Source of the DNA: Auanema rhodensis
Taxonomy: Eukaryota; Nematoda; Chromadorea; Rhabditida; Rhabditidae
Assembly (NCBI GenBank): GCA_964057225.1
Contig: OZ059900.1
Location: 19,049,638 to 19,113,637, forward strand
DNA: 64,000 bases
Reading direction: 5' to 3'
The position numbers were made by a program, and so were the translations under genes. The notes beneath the pieces were generated by a model that was not told the DNA's origin, did no database searches, and saw only the letters and a program-made list of their open reading frames with translations. Below are positions 12,994-24,832 of this stretch, piece after piece; position 1 is the stretch's first letter; every line of letters starts with the position of its first letter.

Positions 12994-15387
12994 AATTCGT
13001 TGCATTTGACGAATCATATGAACAAAAATCGATTTAATCAATATTAGCCATAAGGGGCGTGCCCTCAGAATATGCTAATTTCCTTAATTTTCTAACCCCT
13101 GTTTTTTTGTCGTGAAAGTGGAACTAGACGTTGTACGAACAATTTTGAGCTAGGTTTCATTGACATTGCATGAGTTTGAACACATGAAATCGTAAGTCAA
13201 AACCTTGTTTACAGCGAAATTTCCAAAAACTGGTTTTCCAGCATAATAAAATATTTCTCATGGGAAATACTGTGTTTTTGTATTTTTCTAGTGTTCAGCA
13301 TGTAAAATGGTTCATTTTAGTATGTAACACGCTGAAATTCGTTGCATTTGACGACTCATATGAACAAAAATCGATTTAATCAATATTAGCCATAAGGGGC
13401 GTGCCCTCAGAATATGCTAATTTCCTTAATTTTCTAACCCCTGTTTTTTTGTCGTGAAAGTGGAACTAGACGTTGTACGAACAATTTTGAGCTAGGTTTC
13501 ATTGACATTGCATGAGTTTGAACACATGAAATCGTAAGTCAAAACCTTGTTTACAGCGAAATTTCCAAAAACTGGTTTTCCAGCATAATAAAATATTTCT
13601 CATGGGAAATACTGTGTTTTTGTATTTTTCTAGTGTTCAGCATGTAAAATGCTTCATTTTAGTATGTAACACGCTGAAATTCGTTGCATTTGACGACTCA
13701 TATGAACAAAAATCGATTTAATCAATATTAGCCATAAGGGGCGTGCCCTCAGAATATGCTAATTTCCTTAATTTTCTGACCCCTGTTTTTTTGTCGTGAA
13801 AGTGGAACTAGACGTTGTACGAACAATTTTGAGCTAGGTTTCATTGACATTGCATGAGTTTGAACACATGAAATCGTAAGTCAAAACCTTGTTTACAGCG
13901 AAATTTCCAAAAACTGGTTTTCCAGCATAATAAAATATTTCTCATGGGAAATACTGTGTTTTTGTATTTTTCTAGTGTTCAGCATGTAAAATGCTTCATT
14001 TTAGTATGTAACACGCTGAAATTCGTTGCATTTGACGACTCATATGAACAAAAATCGATTTAATCAATATTAGCCATAAGGGGCGTGCCCTCAGAATATG
14101 CTAATTTCCTTAATTTTCTAACCCCTGTTTTTTTGTCGTGAAAGTGGAACTAGACGTTGTACGAACAATTTTGAGCTAGGTTTCATTGACATTGCATGAG
14201 TTTGAACACATGAAATCGTAAGTCAAAACCTTGTTTACAGCGAAATTTCCAAAAACTGGTTTTCCAGCATAATAAAATATTTCTCATGGGAAATACTGTG
14301 TTTTTGTATTTTTCTAGTGTTCAGCATGTAAAATGCTTCATTTTAGTATGTAACACGCTGAAATTCGTTGCATTTGACGACTCATATGAACAAAAATCGA
14401 TTTAATCAATATTAGCTATAAGGGGCGTGCCCTCAGAATATGCTAATTTCCTTAATTTTCTAACCCCTGTTTTTTTGTCGTGAAAGTGGAACTAGACGTT
14501 GTACGAACAATTTTGAGCTAAGTTTCATTGACATTGCATGAGTTTGAACACATGAAATCGTAAGTCAAAACCTTGTTTACAGCGAAATTTCCAAAAACTG
14601 GTTTTCCAGCATAATAAAATATTTCTCATGGGAAATACTGTGTTTTTGTTTTTTTCTAGTGTTCAGCATGTAAAATGCTTCATTTTAGTATGTAACACGC
14701 TGAAATTCGTTGCATTTGACGACTCATATGAACAAAAATCGATTTAATCAATATTAGCCATAAGGGGCGTGCCCTCAGAATATGCTAATTTCCTTAATTT
14801 TCTAACCCCTGTTTTTTTGTCGTGAAAGTGGAACTAGACGTTGTACGAACAATTTTGAGCTAGGTTTCATTGACATTGCATGAGTTTGAACACATGAAAT
14901 CGTAAGTCAAAACCTTGTTTACAGCGAAATTTCCAAAAACTGGTTTTCCAGCATAATAAAATATTTCTCATGGGAAATACTGTGTTTTTGTATTCTTCTA
15001 GTGTTCAGCATGTAAAATGCTTCATTTTAGTATGTAACACGCTGAAATTCGTTGCATTTGACGACTCATATGAACAAAAATCGATTTAATCAATATTAGC
15101 CATAAGGGGCGTGCCCTCAGAATATGCTAATTTCCTTAATTTTCTAACCCCTGTTTTTTTGTCGTGAAAGTGGAACTAGACGTTGTACGAACAATTTTGA
15201 GCTAGGTTTCATTGACATTGCATGAGTTTGAACACATGAAATCGTAAGTCAAAACCTTGTTTACAGCGAAATTTCCAAAAACTGGTTTTCCAGCATAATA
15301 AAATATTTCTCATGGGAAATACTGTGTTTTTGTATTCTTCTAGTGTTCAGCATGTAAAATGCTTCATTTTAGTATGTAACACGCTGA
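12994..15387 (+). repeat. Seven-copy haplotype block, second occurrence
   Basis: Copies 39-45 repeat the marker order of copies 1-7, offset by exactly 12993 bp (38 copies minus the three single-T deletions between them). Similarity of marker order breaks after this block: copy 8 has ttaaattt while copy 46 has a T deletion. The preceding copies 37-38 (gtatgaac with aatactt, then taaccct) match copies 15-16 and 32-33. Confidence 0.8.
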
Positions 15388-17438
15388 AATTCGTTGCATT
15401 TGACGACTCATATGAACAAAAATCGATTTAATCAATATTAGCCATAAGGGGCGTGCCCTCAGAATATGCTAATTTCCTTAATTTTCTAACCCCTGTTTTT
15501 TGTCGTGAAAGTGGAACTAGACGTTGTACGAACAATTTTGAGCTAGGTTTCATTGACATTGCATGAGTTTGAACACATGAAATCGTAAGTCAAAACCTTG
15601 TTTACAGCGAAATTTCCAAAAACTGGTTTTCCAGCATAATAAAATATTTCTCATGGGAAATACTGTGTTTTTGTTTTTTTCTAGTGTTCAGCATGTAAAA
15701 TGCTTCATTTTAGTATGTAACACGCTGAAATTCGTTGCATTTGACGACTCATATGAACAAAAATCGATTTAATCAATATTAGCCATAAGGGGCGTGCCCT
15801 CAGAATATGCTAATTTCCTTAATTTTCTAACCCCTGTTTTTTTGTCGTGAAAGTGGAACTAGACGTTGTACGAACAATTTTCAGCTAGGTTTCATTGACA
15901 TTGCATGAGTTTGAACACATGAAATCGTAAGTCAAAACCTTGTTTACAGCGAAATTTCCAAAAACTGGTTTTCCAGCATAATAAAATATTTCTCATGGGA
16001 AATACTGTGTTTTTGTATTCTTCTAGTGTTCAGCATGTAAAATGCTTCATTTTAGTATGTAACACGCTGAAATTCGTTGCATTTGACGACTCATATGAAC
16101 AAAAATCGATTTAATCAATATTAGCCATAAGGGGCGTGCCCTCAGAATATGCTAATTTCCTTAATTTTCTAACCCCTGTTTTTTTGTCGTGAAAGTGGAA
16201 CTAGACGTTGTACGAACAATTTTGAGCTAGGTTTCATTGACATTGCATGAGTTTGAACACATGAAATCGTAAGTCAAAACCTTGTTTACAGCGAAATTTC
16301 CAAAAACTGGTTTTCCAGCATAATAAAATATTTCTCATGGGAAATACTGTGTTTTTGTATTTTTCTAGTGTTCAGCATGTAAAATGCTTCATTTTAGTAT
16401 GTAACACGCTGAAATTCGTTGCATTTAACGACTCATATGAACAAAAATCGATTTAATCAATATTAGCCATAAGGGGCGTGCCCTCAGAATATGCTAATTT
16501 CCTTAATTTTCTAACCCCTGTTTTTTTGTCGTGAAAGTGGAACTAGACGTTGTACGAACAATTTTCAGCTAGGTTTCATTGACATTGCATGAGTTTGAAC
16601 ACATGAAATCGTAAGTCAAAACCTTGTTTACAGCGAAATTTCCAAAAACTGGTTTTCCAGCATAATAAAATATTTCTCATGGGAAATACTGTGTTTTTGT
16701 ATTCTTCTAGTGTTCAGCATGTAAAATGCTTCATTTTAGTATGTAACACGCTGAAATTCGTTGCATTTGACGACTCATATGAACAAAAATCGATTTAATC
16801 AATATTAGCCATAAGGGGCGTGCCCTCAGAATATGCTAATTTCCTTAATTTTCTAACCCCTGTTTTTTTGTCGTGAAAGTGGAACTAGACGTTGTACGAA
16901 CAATTTTGAGCTAGGTTTCATTGACATTGCATGAGTTTGAACACATGAAATCGTAAGTCAAAACCTTGTTTACAGCGAAATTTCCAAAAACTGGTTTTCC
17001 AGCATAATAAAATATTTCTCATGGGAAATACTGTGTTTTTGTATTTTTCTAGTGTTCAGCATGTAAAATGGTTCATTTTAGTATGTAACACGCTGAAATT
17101 CGTTGCATTTGACGACTCATATGAACAAAAATCGATTTAATCAATATTAGCCATAAGGGGCGTGCCCTCAGAATATGCTAATTTCCTTAATTTTCTAACC
17201 CTTGTTTTTTTGTCGTGAAAGTGGAACTAGACGTTGTACGAACAATTTTGAGCTAGGTTTCATTGACATTGCATGAGTTTGAACACATGAAATCGTAAGT
17301 CAAAACCTTGTTTACAGCGAAATTTCCAAAAACTGGTTTTCCAGCATAATAAAATATTTCTCATGGGAAATACTGTGTTTTTGTATTTTTCTAGTGTTCA
17401 GCATGTAAAATGCTTCATTTTAGTATGTAACACGCTGA

Positions 17439-18806
17439 AATTCGTTGCATTTGACGACTCATATGAACAAAAATCGATTTAATCAATATTAGCCATAAGG
17501 GGCGTGCCCTCAGAATATGCTAATTTCCTTAATTTTCTAACCCCTGTTTTTTTGTCGTGAAAGTGGAACTAGACGTTGTAAGAACAATTTTGAGCTAGGT
17601 TTCATTGACATTGCATGAGTTTGAACACATGAAATCGTAAGTCAAAACCTTGTTTACAGCGAAATTTCCAAAAACTGGTTTTCCAGCATAATAAAATATT
17701 TCTCATGGGAAATACTGTGTTTTTGTATTTTTCTAGTGTTCAGCATGTAAAATGGTTCATTTTAGTATGTAACACGCTGAAATTCGTTGCATTTGACGAC
17801 TCATATGAACAAAAATCGATTTAATCAATATTAGCCATAAGGGGCGTGCCCTCAGAATATGCTAATTTCCTTAATTTTCTAACCCCTGTTTTTTTGTCGT
17901 GAAAGTGGAACTAGACGTTGTACGAACAATTTTGAGCTAGGTTTCATTGACATTGCATGAGTTTGAACACATGAAATCGTAAGTCAAAACCTTGTTTACA
18001 GCGAAATTTCCAAAAACTGGTTTTCCAGCATAATAAAATATTTCTCATGGGAAATACTGTGTTTTTGTATTTTTCTAGTGTTCAGCATGTAAAATGCTTC
18101 ATTTTAGTATGTAACACGCTGAAATTCGTTGCATTTGACGACTCATATGAACAAAAATCGATTTAATCAATATTAGCCATAAGGGGCGTGCCCTCAGAAT
18201 ATGCTAATTTCCTTAATTTTCTGACCCCTGTTTTTTTGTCGTGAAAGTGGAACTAGACGTTGTACGAACAATTTTGAGCTAGGTTTCATTGACATTGCAT
18301 GAGTTTGAACACATGAAATCGTAAGTCAAAACCTTGTTTACAGCGAAATTTCCAAAAACTGGTTTTCCAGCATAATAAAATATTTCTCATGGGAAATACT
18401 GTGTTTTTGTATTTTTCTAGTGTTCAGCATGTAAAATGCTTCATTTTAGTATGTAACACGCTGAAATTCGTTGCATTTGACGACTCATATGAACAAAAAT
18501 CGATTTAATCAATATTAGCCATAAGGGGCGTGCCCTCAGAATATGCTAATTTCCTTAATTTTCTAACCCCTGTTTTTTTGTCGTGAAAGTGGAACTAGAC
18601 GTTGTACGAACAATTTTGAGCTAGGTTTCATTGACATTGCATGAGTTTGAACACATGAAATCGTAAGTCAAAACCTTGTTTACAGCGAAATTTCCAAAAA
18701 CTGGTTTTCCAGCATAATAAAATATTTCTCATGGGAAATACTGTGTTTTTGTATTTTTCTAGTGTTCAGCATGTAAAATGCTTCATTTTAGTATGTAACA
18801 CGCTGA
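17439..18806 (+). repeat. Four-mer higher-order repeat, unit 1 (1368 bp)
   Basis: Copies 52-55 show aatggtt (with a private gtaagaac), unmarked, tgacccc, unmarked. The order recurs directly in the next four copies and also in copies 1-4 and 39-42, so this four-copy module is a basic building block of the arm. Confidence 0.75.
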
Positions 18807-19893
18807 AATTCGTTGCATTTGACGACTCATATGAACAAAAATCGATTTAATCAATATTAGCCATAAGGGGCGTGCCCTCAGAATATGCTAATTTCCTTAA
18901 TTTTCTAACCCCTGTTTTTTTGTCGTGAAAGTGGAACTAGACGTTGTACGAACAATTTTGAGCTAGGTTTCATTGACATTGCATGAGTTTGAACACATGA
19001 AATCGTAAGTCAAAACCTTGTTTACAGCGAAATTTCCAAAAACTGGTTTTCCAGCATAATAAAATATTTCTCATGGGAAATACTGTGTTTTTGTATTTTT
19101 CTAGTGTTCAGCATGTAAAATGGTTCATTTTAGTATGTAACACGCTGAAATTCGTTGCATTTGACGACTCATATGAACAAAAATCGATTTAATCAATATT
19201 AGCCATAAAGGGCGTGCCCTCAGAATATGCTAATTTCCTTAATTTTCTAACCCCTGTTTTTTTGTCGTGAAAGTGGAACTAGACGTTGTACGAACAATTT
19301 TGAGCTAGGTTTCATTGACATTGCATGAGTTTGAACACATGAAATCGTAAGTCAAAACCTTGTTTACAGCGAAATTTCCAAAAACTGGTTTTCCAGCATA
19401 ATAAAATATTTCTCATGGGAAATACTGTGTTTTTGTATTTTTCTAGTGTTCAGCATGTAAAATGCTTCATTTTAGTATGTAACACGCTGAAATTCGTTGC
19501 ATTTGACGACTCATATGAACAAAAATCGATTTAATCAATATTAGCCATAAGGGGCGTGCCCTCAGAATATGCTAATTTCCTTAATTTTCTGACCCCTGTT
19601 TTTTTGTCGTGAAAGTGGAACTAGACGTTGTACGAACAATTTTGAGCTAGGTTTCATTGACATTGCATGAGTTTGAACACATGAAATCGTAAGTCAAAAC
19701 CTTGTTTACAGCGAAATTTCCAAAAACTGGTTTTCCAGCATAATAAAATATTTCTCATGGGAAATACTGTGTTTTTGTATTTTTCTAGTGTTCAGCATGT
19801 AAAATGCTTCATTTTAGTATGTAACACGCTGAAATTCGTTGCATTTGACGACTCATATGAACAAAAATCGATTTAATCAATATTAGCCATAAG

Positions 19894-19903
19894 GGGCGTG
19901 CCC
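19894..19903 (+). other. GC-rich micro-palindrome within satellite A (gggc-gt-gccc)
   Basis: Monomer positions 62-71 form a perfect 4-bp stem around two bases, inside the only GC-rich stretch of the unit. It is strongly conserved across copies; the right-arm form cctcatgg and a few singletons touch its flank or edge. It might be a protein-binding site in the satellite, but nothing in the window shows that. Confidence 0.4.
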
Positions 19904-20090
19904 TCAGAATATGCTAATTTCCTTAATTTTCTAACCCCTGTTTTTTTGTCGTGAAAGTGGAACTAGACGTTGTACGAACAATTTTGAGCTAGGTTTCATT
20001 GACATTGCATGAGTTTGAACACATGAAATCGTAAGTCAAAACCTTGTTTACAGCGAAATTTCCAAAAACTGGTTTTCCAGCATAATAAAA

Positions 20091-20108
20091 TATTTCTCAT
20101 GGGAAATA
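20091..20108 (+). other. Short inverted repeat within satellite A (6-bp stem, 6-nt loop)
   Basis: At monomer positions 259-276, tatttc is followed six bases later by its exact complement gaaata, around the loop tcatgg. It recurs in nearly every A copy; in one group of right-arm copies the loop is altered (the tttcaaatg variant). The stem is AT-rich and weak, so a real cruciform or hairpin is uncertain. It is reported only as conserved local dyad symmetry. Confidence 0.5.
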
Positions 20109-22910
20109 CTGTGTTTTTGTATTTTTCTAGTGTTCAGCATGTAAAATGCTTCATTTTAGTATGTAACACGCTGAAATTCGTTGCATTTGACGACTCATAT
20201 GAACAAAAATCGATTTAATCAATATTAGCCATAAGGGGCGTGCCCTCAGAATATGCTAATTTCCTTAATTTTCTAACCCCTGTTTTTTTGTCGTGAAAGT
20301 GGAACTAGACGTTGTACGAACAATTTTGAGCTAGGTTTCATTGACATTGCATGAGTTTGAACACATGAAATCGTAAGTCAAAACCTTGTTTACAGCGAAA
20401 TTTCCAAAAACTGGTTTTCCAGCATAATAAAATATTTCTCATGGGAAATACTGTGTTTTTGTATTTTTCTAGTGTTCAGCATGTAAAATGCTTCATTTTA
20501 GTATGTAACACGCTGAAATTCGTTGCATTTGACGACTCATATGAACAAAAATCGATTTAATCAATATTAGCCATAAGGGGCGTGCCCTCAGAATATGCTA
20601 ATTTCCTTAATTTTCTAACCCCTGTTTTTTTGTCGTGAAAGTGGAACTAGACGTTGTACGAACAATTTTGAGCTAGGTTTCATTGACATTGCATGAGTTT
20701 GAACACATGAAATCGTAAGTCAAAACCTTGTTTACAGCGAAATTTCCAAAAACTGGTTTTCCAGCATAATAAAATATTTCTCATGGGAAATACTGTGTTT
20801 TTGTATTTTTCTAGTGTTCAGCATGTAAAATGCTTCATTTTAGTATGTAACACGCTGAAATTCGTTGCATTTGACGACTCATATGAACAAAAATCGATTT
20901 AATCAATATTAGCCATAAGGGGCGTGCCCTCAGAATATGCTAATTTCCTTAATTTTCTAACCCCTGTTTTTTTGTCGTGAAAGTGGAACTAGACGTTGTA
21001 CGAACAATTTTGAGCTAGGTTTCATTGACATTGCATGAGTTTGAACACATGAAATCGTAAGTCAAAACCTTGTTTACAGCGAAATTTCCAAAAACTGGTT
21101 TTCCAGCATAATAAAATATTTCTCATGGGAAATACTGTGTTTTTGTATTTTTCTAGTGTTCAGCATGTAAAATGCTTCATTTTAGTATGTAACACGCTGA
21201 AATTCGTTGCATTTGACGACTCATATGAACAAAAATCGATTTAATCAATATTAGCCATAAGGGGCGTGCCCTCAGAATATGCTAATTTCCTTAATTTTCT
21301 AACCCCTGTTTTTTTGTCGTGAAAGTGGAACTAGACGTTGTACGAACAATTTTGAGCTAGGTTTCATTGACATTGCATGAGTTTGAACACATGAAATCGT
21401 AAGTCAAAACCTTGTTTACAGCGAAATTTCCAAAAACTGGTTTTCCAGCATAATAAAATATTTCTCATGGGAAATACTGTGTTTTTGTATTTTTCTAGTG
21501 TTCAGCATGTAAAATGCTTCATTTTAGTATGTAACACGCTGAAATTCGTTGCATTTGACGACTCATATGAACAAAAATCGATTTAATCAATATTAGCCAT
21601 AAGGGGCGTGCCCTCAGAATATGCTAATTTCCTTAATTTTCTAACCCCTGTTTTTTTGTCGTGAAAGTGGAACTAGACGTTGTACGAACAATTTTGAGCT
21701 AGGTTTCATTGACATTGCATGAGTTTGAACACATGAAATCGTAAGTCAAAACCTTGTTTACAGCGAAATTTCCAAAAACTGGTTTTCCAGCATAATAAAA
21801 TATTTCTCATGGGAAATACTGTGTTTTTGTATTTTTCTAGTGTTCAGCATGTAAAATGCTTCATTTTAGTATGTAACACGCTGAAATTCGTTGCATTTGA
21901 CGACTCATATGAACAAAAATCGATTTAATCAATATTAGCCATAAGGGGCGTGCCCTCAGAATATGCTAATTTCCTTAATTTTCTAACCCCTGTTTTTTTG
22001 TCGTGAAAGTGGAACTAGACGTTGTACGAACAATTTTGAGCTAGGTTTCATTGACATTGCATGAGTTTGAACACATGAAATCGTAAGTCAAAACCTTGTT
22101 TACAGCGAAATTTCCAAAAACTGGTTTTCCAGCATAATAAAATATTTCTCATGGGAAATACTGTGTTTTTGTATTTTTCTAGTGTTCAGCATGTAAAATG
22201 CTTCATTTTAGTATGTAACACGCTGAAATTCGTTGCATTTGACGACTCATATGAACAAAAATCGATTTAATCAATATTAGCCATAAGGGGCGTGCCCTCA
22301 GAATATGCTAATTTCCTTAATTTTCTAACCCCTGTTTTTTTGTCGTGAAAGTGGAACTAGACGTTGTACGAACAATTTTGAGCTAGGTTTCATTGACATT
22401 GCATGAGTTTGAACACATGAAATCGTAAGTCAAAACCTTGTTTACAGCGAAATTTCCAAAAACTGGTTTTCCAGCATAATAAAATATTTCTCATGGGAAA
22501 TACTGTGTTTTTGTATTTTTCTAGTGTTCAGCATGTAAAATGCTTCATTTTAGTATGTAACACGCTGAAATTCGTTGCATTTGACGACTCATATGAACAA
22601 AAATCGATTTAATCAATATTAGCCATAAGGGGCGTGCCCTCAGAATATGCTAATTTCCTTAATTTTCTAACCCCTGTTTTTTTGTCGTGAAAGTGGAACT
22701 AGACGTTGTACGAACAATTTTGAGCTAGGTTTCATTGACATTGCATGAGTTTGAACACATGAAATCGTAAGTCAAAACCTTGTTTACAGCGAAATTTCCA
22801 AAAACTGGTTTTCCAGCATAATAAAATATTTCTCATGGGAAATACTGTGTTTTTGTATTTTTCTAGTGTTCAGCATGTAAAATGCTTCATTTTAGTATGT
22901 AACACGCTGA

Positions 22911-23936
22911 AATTCGTTGCATTTGACGACTCATATGAACAAAAATCGATTTAATCAATATTAGCCATAAGGGGCGTGCCCTCAGAATATGCTAACTTCC
23001 TTAATTTTCTAACCCCTGTTTTTTTGTCGTGAAAGTGGAACTAGACGTTGTACGAACAATTTTGAGCTAGGTTTCATTGACATTGCATGAGTTTGAACAC
23101 ATGAAATCGTAAGTCAAAACCTTGTTTACAGCGAAATTTCCAAAAACTGGTTTTCCAGCATAATAAAATATTTCTCATGGGAAATACTGTGTTTTTGTAT
23201 TTTTCTAGTGTTCAGCATGTAAAATGCTTCATTTTAGTATGTAACACGCTGAAATTCGTTGCATTTGACGACTCATATGAACAAAAATCGATTTAATCAA
23301 TATTAGCTATAAGGGGCGTGCCCTCAGAATATGCTAATTTCCTTAATTTTCTAACCCCTGTTTTTTTGTCGTGAAAGTGGAACTAGACGTTGTACGAACA
23401 ATTTTGAGCTAAGTTTCATTGACATTGCATGAGTTTGAACACATGAAATCGTAAGTCAAATCCTTGTTTACAGCGAAATTTCCAAAAACTGGTTTTCCAG
23501 CATAATAAAATATTTCTCATGGGAAATACTGTGTTTTTGTATTTTTCTAGTGTTCAGCATGTAAAATGCTTCATTTTAGTATGTAACACGCTGAAATTCG
23601 TTGCATTTGACGACTCATATGAACAAAAATCGATTTAATCAATATTAGCCATAAGGGGCGTGCCCTCAGAATATGCTAATTTCCTTAATTTTCTAACCCC
23701 TGTTTTTTTGTCGTGAAAGTGGAACTAGGCGTTGTACGAACAATTTTGAGCTAGGTTTCATTGACATTGCATGAGTTTGAACACATGAAATCGTAAGTGA
23801 AAACCTTGTTTACAGCGAAATTTCCAAAAACTGGTTTTCCAGCATAATAAAATATTTCTCATGGGAAATACTGTGTTTTTGTATTTTTCTAGTGTTCAGC
23901 ATGTAAAATGCTTCATTTTAGTATGTAACACGCTGA
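22911..23936 (+). repeat. Three-mer higher-order repeat at the inner edge of the left arm
   Basis: Copies 68-70 show gctaacttcc; then agctata with gctaagt and gtcaaatcc; then private aactaggcg with gtgaaaacc. The first two members recur 1026 bp later, just before the array ends at satellite B. Confidence 0.75.
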
Positions 23937-24599
23937 AATTCGTTGCATTTGACGACTCATATGAACAAAAATCGATTTAATCAATATTAGCCATAAGGGG
24001 CGTGCCCTCAGAATATGCTAACTTCCTTAATTTTCTAACCCCTGTTTTTTTGTCGTGAAAGTGGAACTAGACGTTGTACGAACAATTTTGAGCTAGGTTT
24101 CATTGACATTGCATGAGTTTGAACACATGAAATCGTAAGTCAAAACCTTGTTTACAGCGAAATTTCCAAAAACTGGTTTTCCAGCATAATAAAATATTTC
24201 TCATGGGAAATACTGTGTTTTTGTATTTTTCTAGTGTTCAGCATGTAAAATGCTTCATTTTAGTATGTAACACGCTGAAATTCGTTGCATTTGACGACTC
24301 ATATGAACAAAAATCGATTTAATCAATATTAGCTATAAGGGGCGTGCCCTCAGAATATGCTAATTTCCTTAATTTTCTAACCCCTGTTTTTTTGTCGTGA
24401 AAGTGGAACTAGACGTTGTACGAACAATTTTGAGCTAAGTTTCATTGACATTGCATGAGTTTGAACACATGAAATCGTAAGTCAAATCCTTGTTTACAGC
24501 GAAATTTCCAAAAACTGGTTTTCCAGCATAATAAAATATTTCTCATGGGAAATACTGTGTTTTTGTTTTTTTCTAGTGTTCAGCATGTAAAATGCTTCA
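23937..24599 (+). repeat. Second, truncated three-mer at the inner edge
   Basis: Copies 71 and 72 repeat copies 68 and 69 (gctaacttcc, then agctata, gctaagt and gtcaaatcc). Copy 72 differs by the all-T gtttttttt form and stops at monomer position 321 at the junction with B. The missing third member was removed by, or lost before, formation of the junction. Confidence 0.75.
24596..24599. other. Junction of satellite A and satellite B with 4-bp microhomology (ttca)
   Basis: Satellite A normally continues gcttcatttt, and satellite B units are normally preceded by ctttcagagcc. At this point the sequence reads gcttcagagcc, so the bases ttca could belong to either. There is no filler and no target-site duplication. 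This fits microhomology-mediated joining or template switching rather than transposition. Confidence 0.85.
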
Positions 24600-24600
24600 G

Positions 24601-24832
24601 AGCCTGCACTGATAATATAATTGGAAACAGGCAGTACGCAATACGCAAACATTTGAATGACAGCTTTATTACAATACGACTTAGTTTACTCAATTATATC
24701 AAGCTTCATGAACACGGACTGCTTGTGTAATATATAATAGCAATAATAGTTTCGTTTCTGTTTTTAATTAACTTTCCTGTACGCGAGTTATAATATTTAG
24801 AACGTGATTCCTTGATTATGAAAAACTTTCAG
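24601..24832 (+). repeat. Representative satellite B monomer (main subtype)
   Basis: This first complete copy has the main-subtype bases at the variable sites. It carries one HindIII site (aagctt), which the second subtype has lost (aatctt). Hand counts give 38 C, 36 G and 8 CpG in 232 bp. The unit includes a tandem near-repeat, gtacgca then atacgca, where the 225-bp copies have lost seven bases. A weak 5-bp inverted repeat, gcctg with caggc, lies near the start of the unit. Confidence 0.85.

Larger units (their letters stand above)
18807..20174 (+). repeat. Four-mer higher-order repeat, unit 2 (1368 bp)
   Basis: Copies 56-59 repeat the order aatggtt, nearly unmarked (one private ataaagg near 19206), tgacccc, unmarked. 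It sits next to a long stretch of unmarked copies that starts at its last monomer. Confidence 0.7.
19833..20174 (+). repeat. Representative satellite A monomer (most frequent form)
   Basis: This copy carries the commonest base at every variable site, and by eye it is identical to many other copies, such as those starting 343, 1027 and 20175. Its exact reverse complement also seems present in the opposite arm, for example 41891-42232. Base composition by hand is 57 C and 59 G in 342 bp, with 10 CpG. Recurrent variable sites elsewhere include monomer position about 20 (gacgact or gacgaat), the taacccc/tgacccc/taaccct site, gtacgaac/gtatgaac, gtattttt/gtattctt/gtatattt, and aatgctt/aatggtt/aatactt. 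ClaI (atcgat) and NdeI (catatg) sites occur once per unit, so either enzyme should give a 342-bp ladder. Confidence 0.9.
19833..22910 (+). repeat. Homogeneous run of nine near-identical A copies
   Basis: Copies 59-67 show no variant that I could find by eye, while the rest of the arm has a marker in most copies. Such a run is the mark of a very recent local amplification of one monomer, or of a collapsed or mis-expanded assembly stretch. Reads spanning the full 3.1 kb would separate the two. Confidence 0.7.
1..24599 (+). repeat. Satellite A array, forward arm (342-bp monomer, 72 copies)
   Basis: This is a head-to-tail array with a 342-bp period. Taking the unit as beginning with aattcgttgc, copies start at 1, 343, 685, 1027, 1369 and so on, up to 24279. 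Seventy-one copies are complete and the last is cut at monomer position 321. Four copies (starting 4447, 7866, 10259, 15388) are 341 bp because a run of seven T has lost one T. Copies usually differ from the commonest form by zero to six substitutions. The unit is about 34% GC, with one short GC-rich island (aggggcgtgccct) and A/T tracts elsewhere. No reading frame of convincing length crosses the monomer. The array continues beyond the left edge, so its true length is unknown. Family identity is not recognised; the behaviour is that of a major pericentromeric or centromeric satellite. Confidence 0.97.

Noticed and set aside
1-24599. Primate alpha satellite, because 342 is 2 x 171
   Set aside because: The length agrees, but I see no similarity to the alpha-satellite consensus, and the CpG content and composition do not suggest primate DNA. 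The length match alone is not evidence.
24545-24730. A 61-codon open frame from an ATG to a stop
   Set aside because: It straddles the A/B junction, beginning in the last A copy and ending in the first B copy. It exists only because two satellites were joined, has no recognisable domain and no start context of note, and is not a credible gene.
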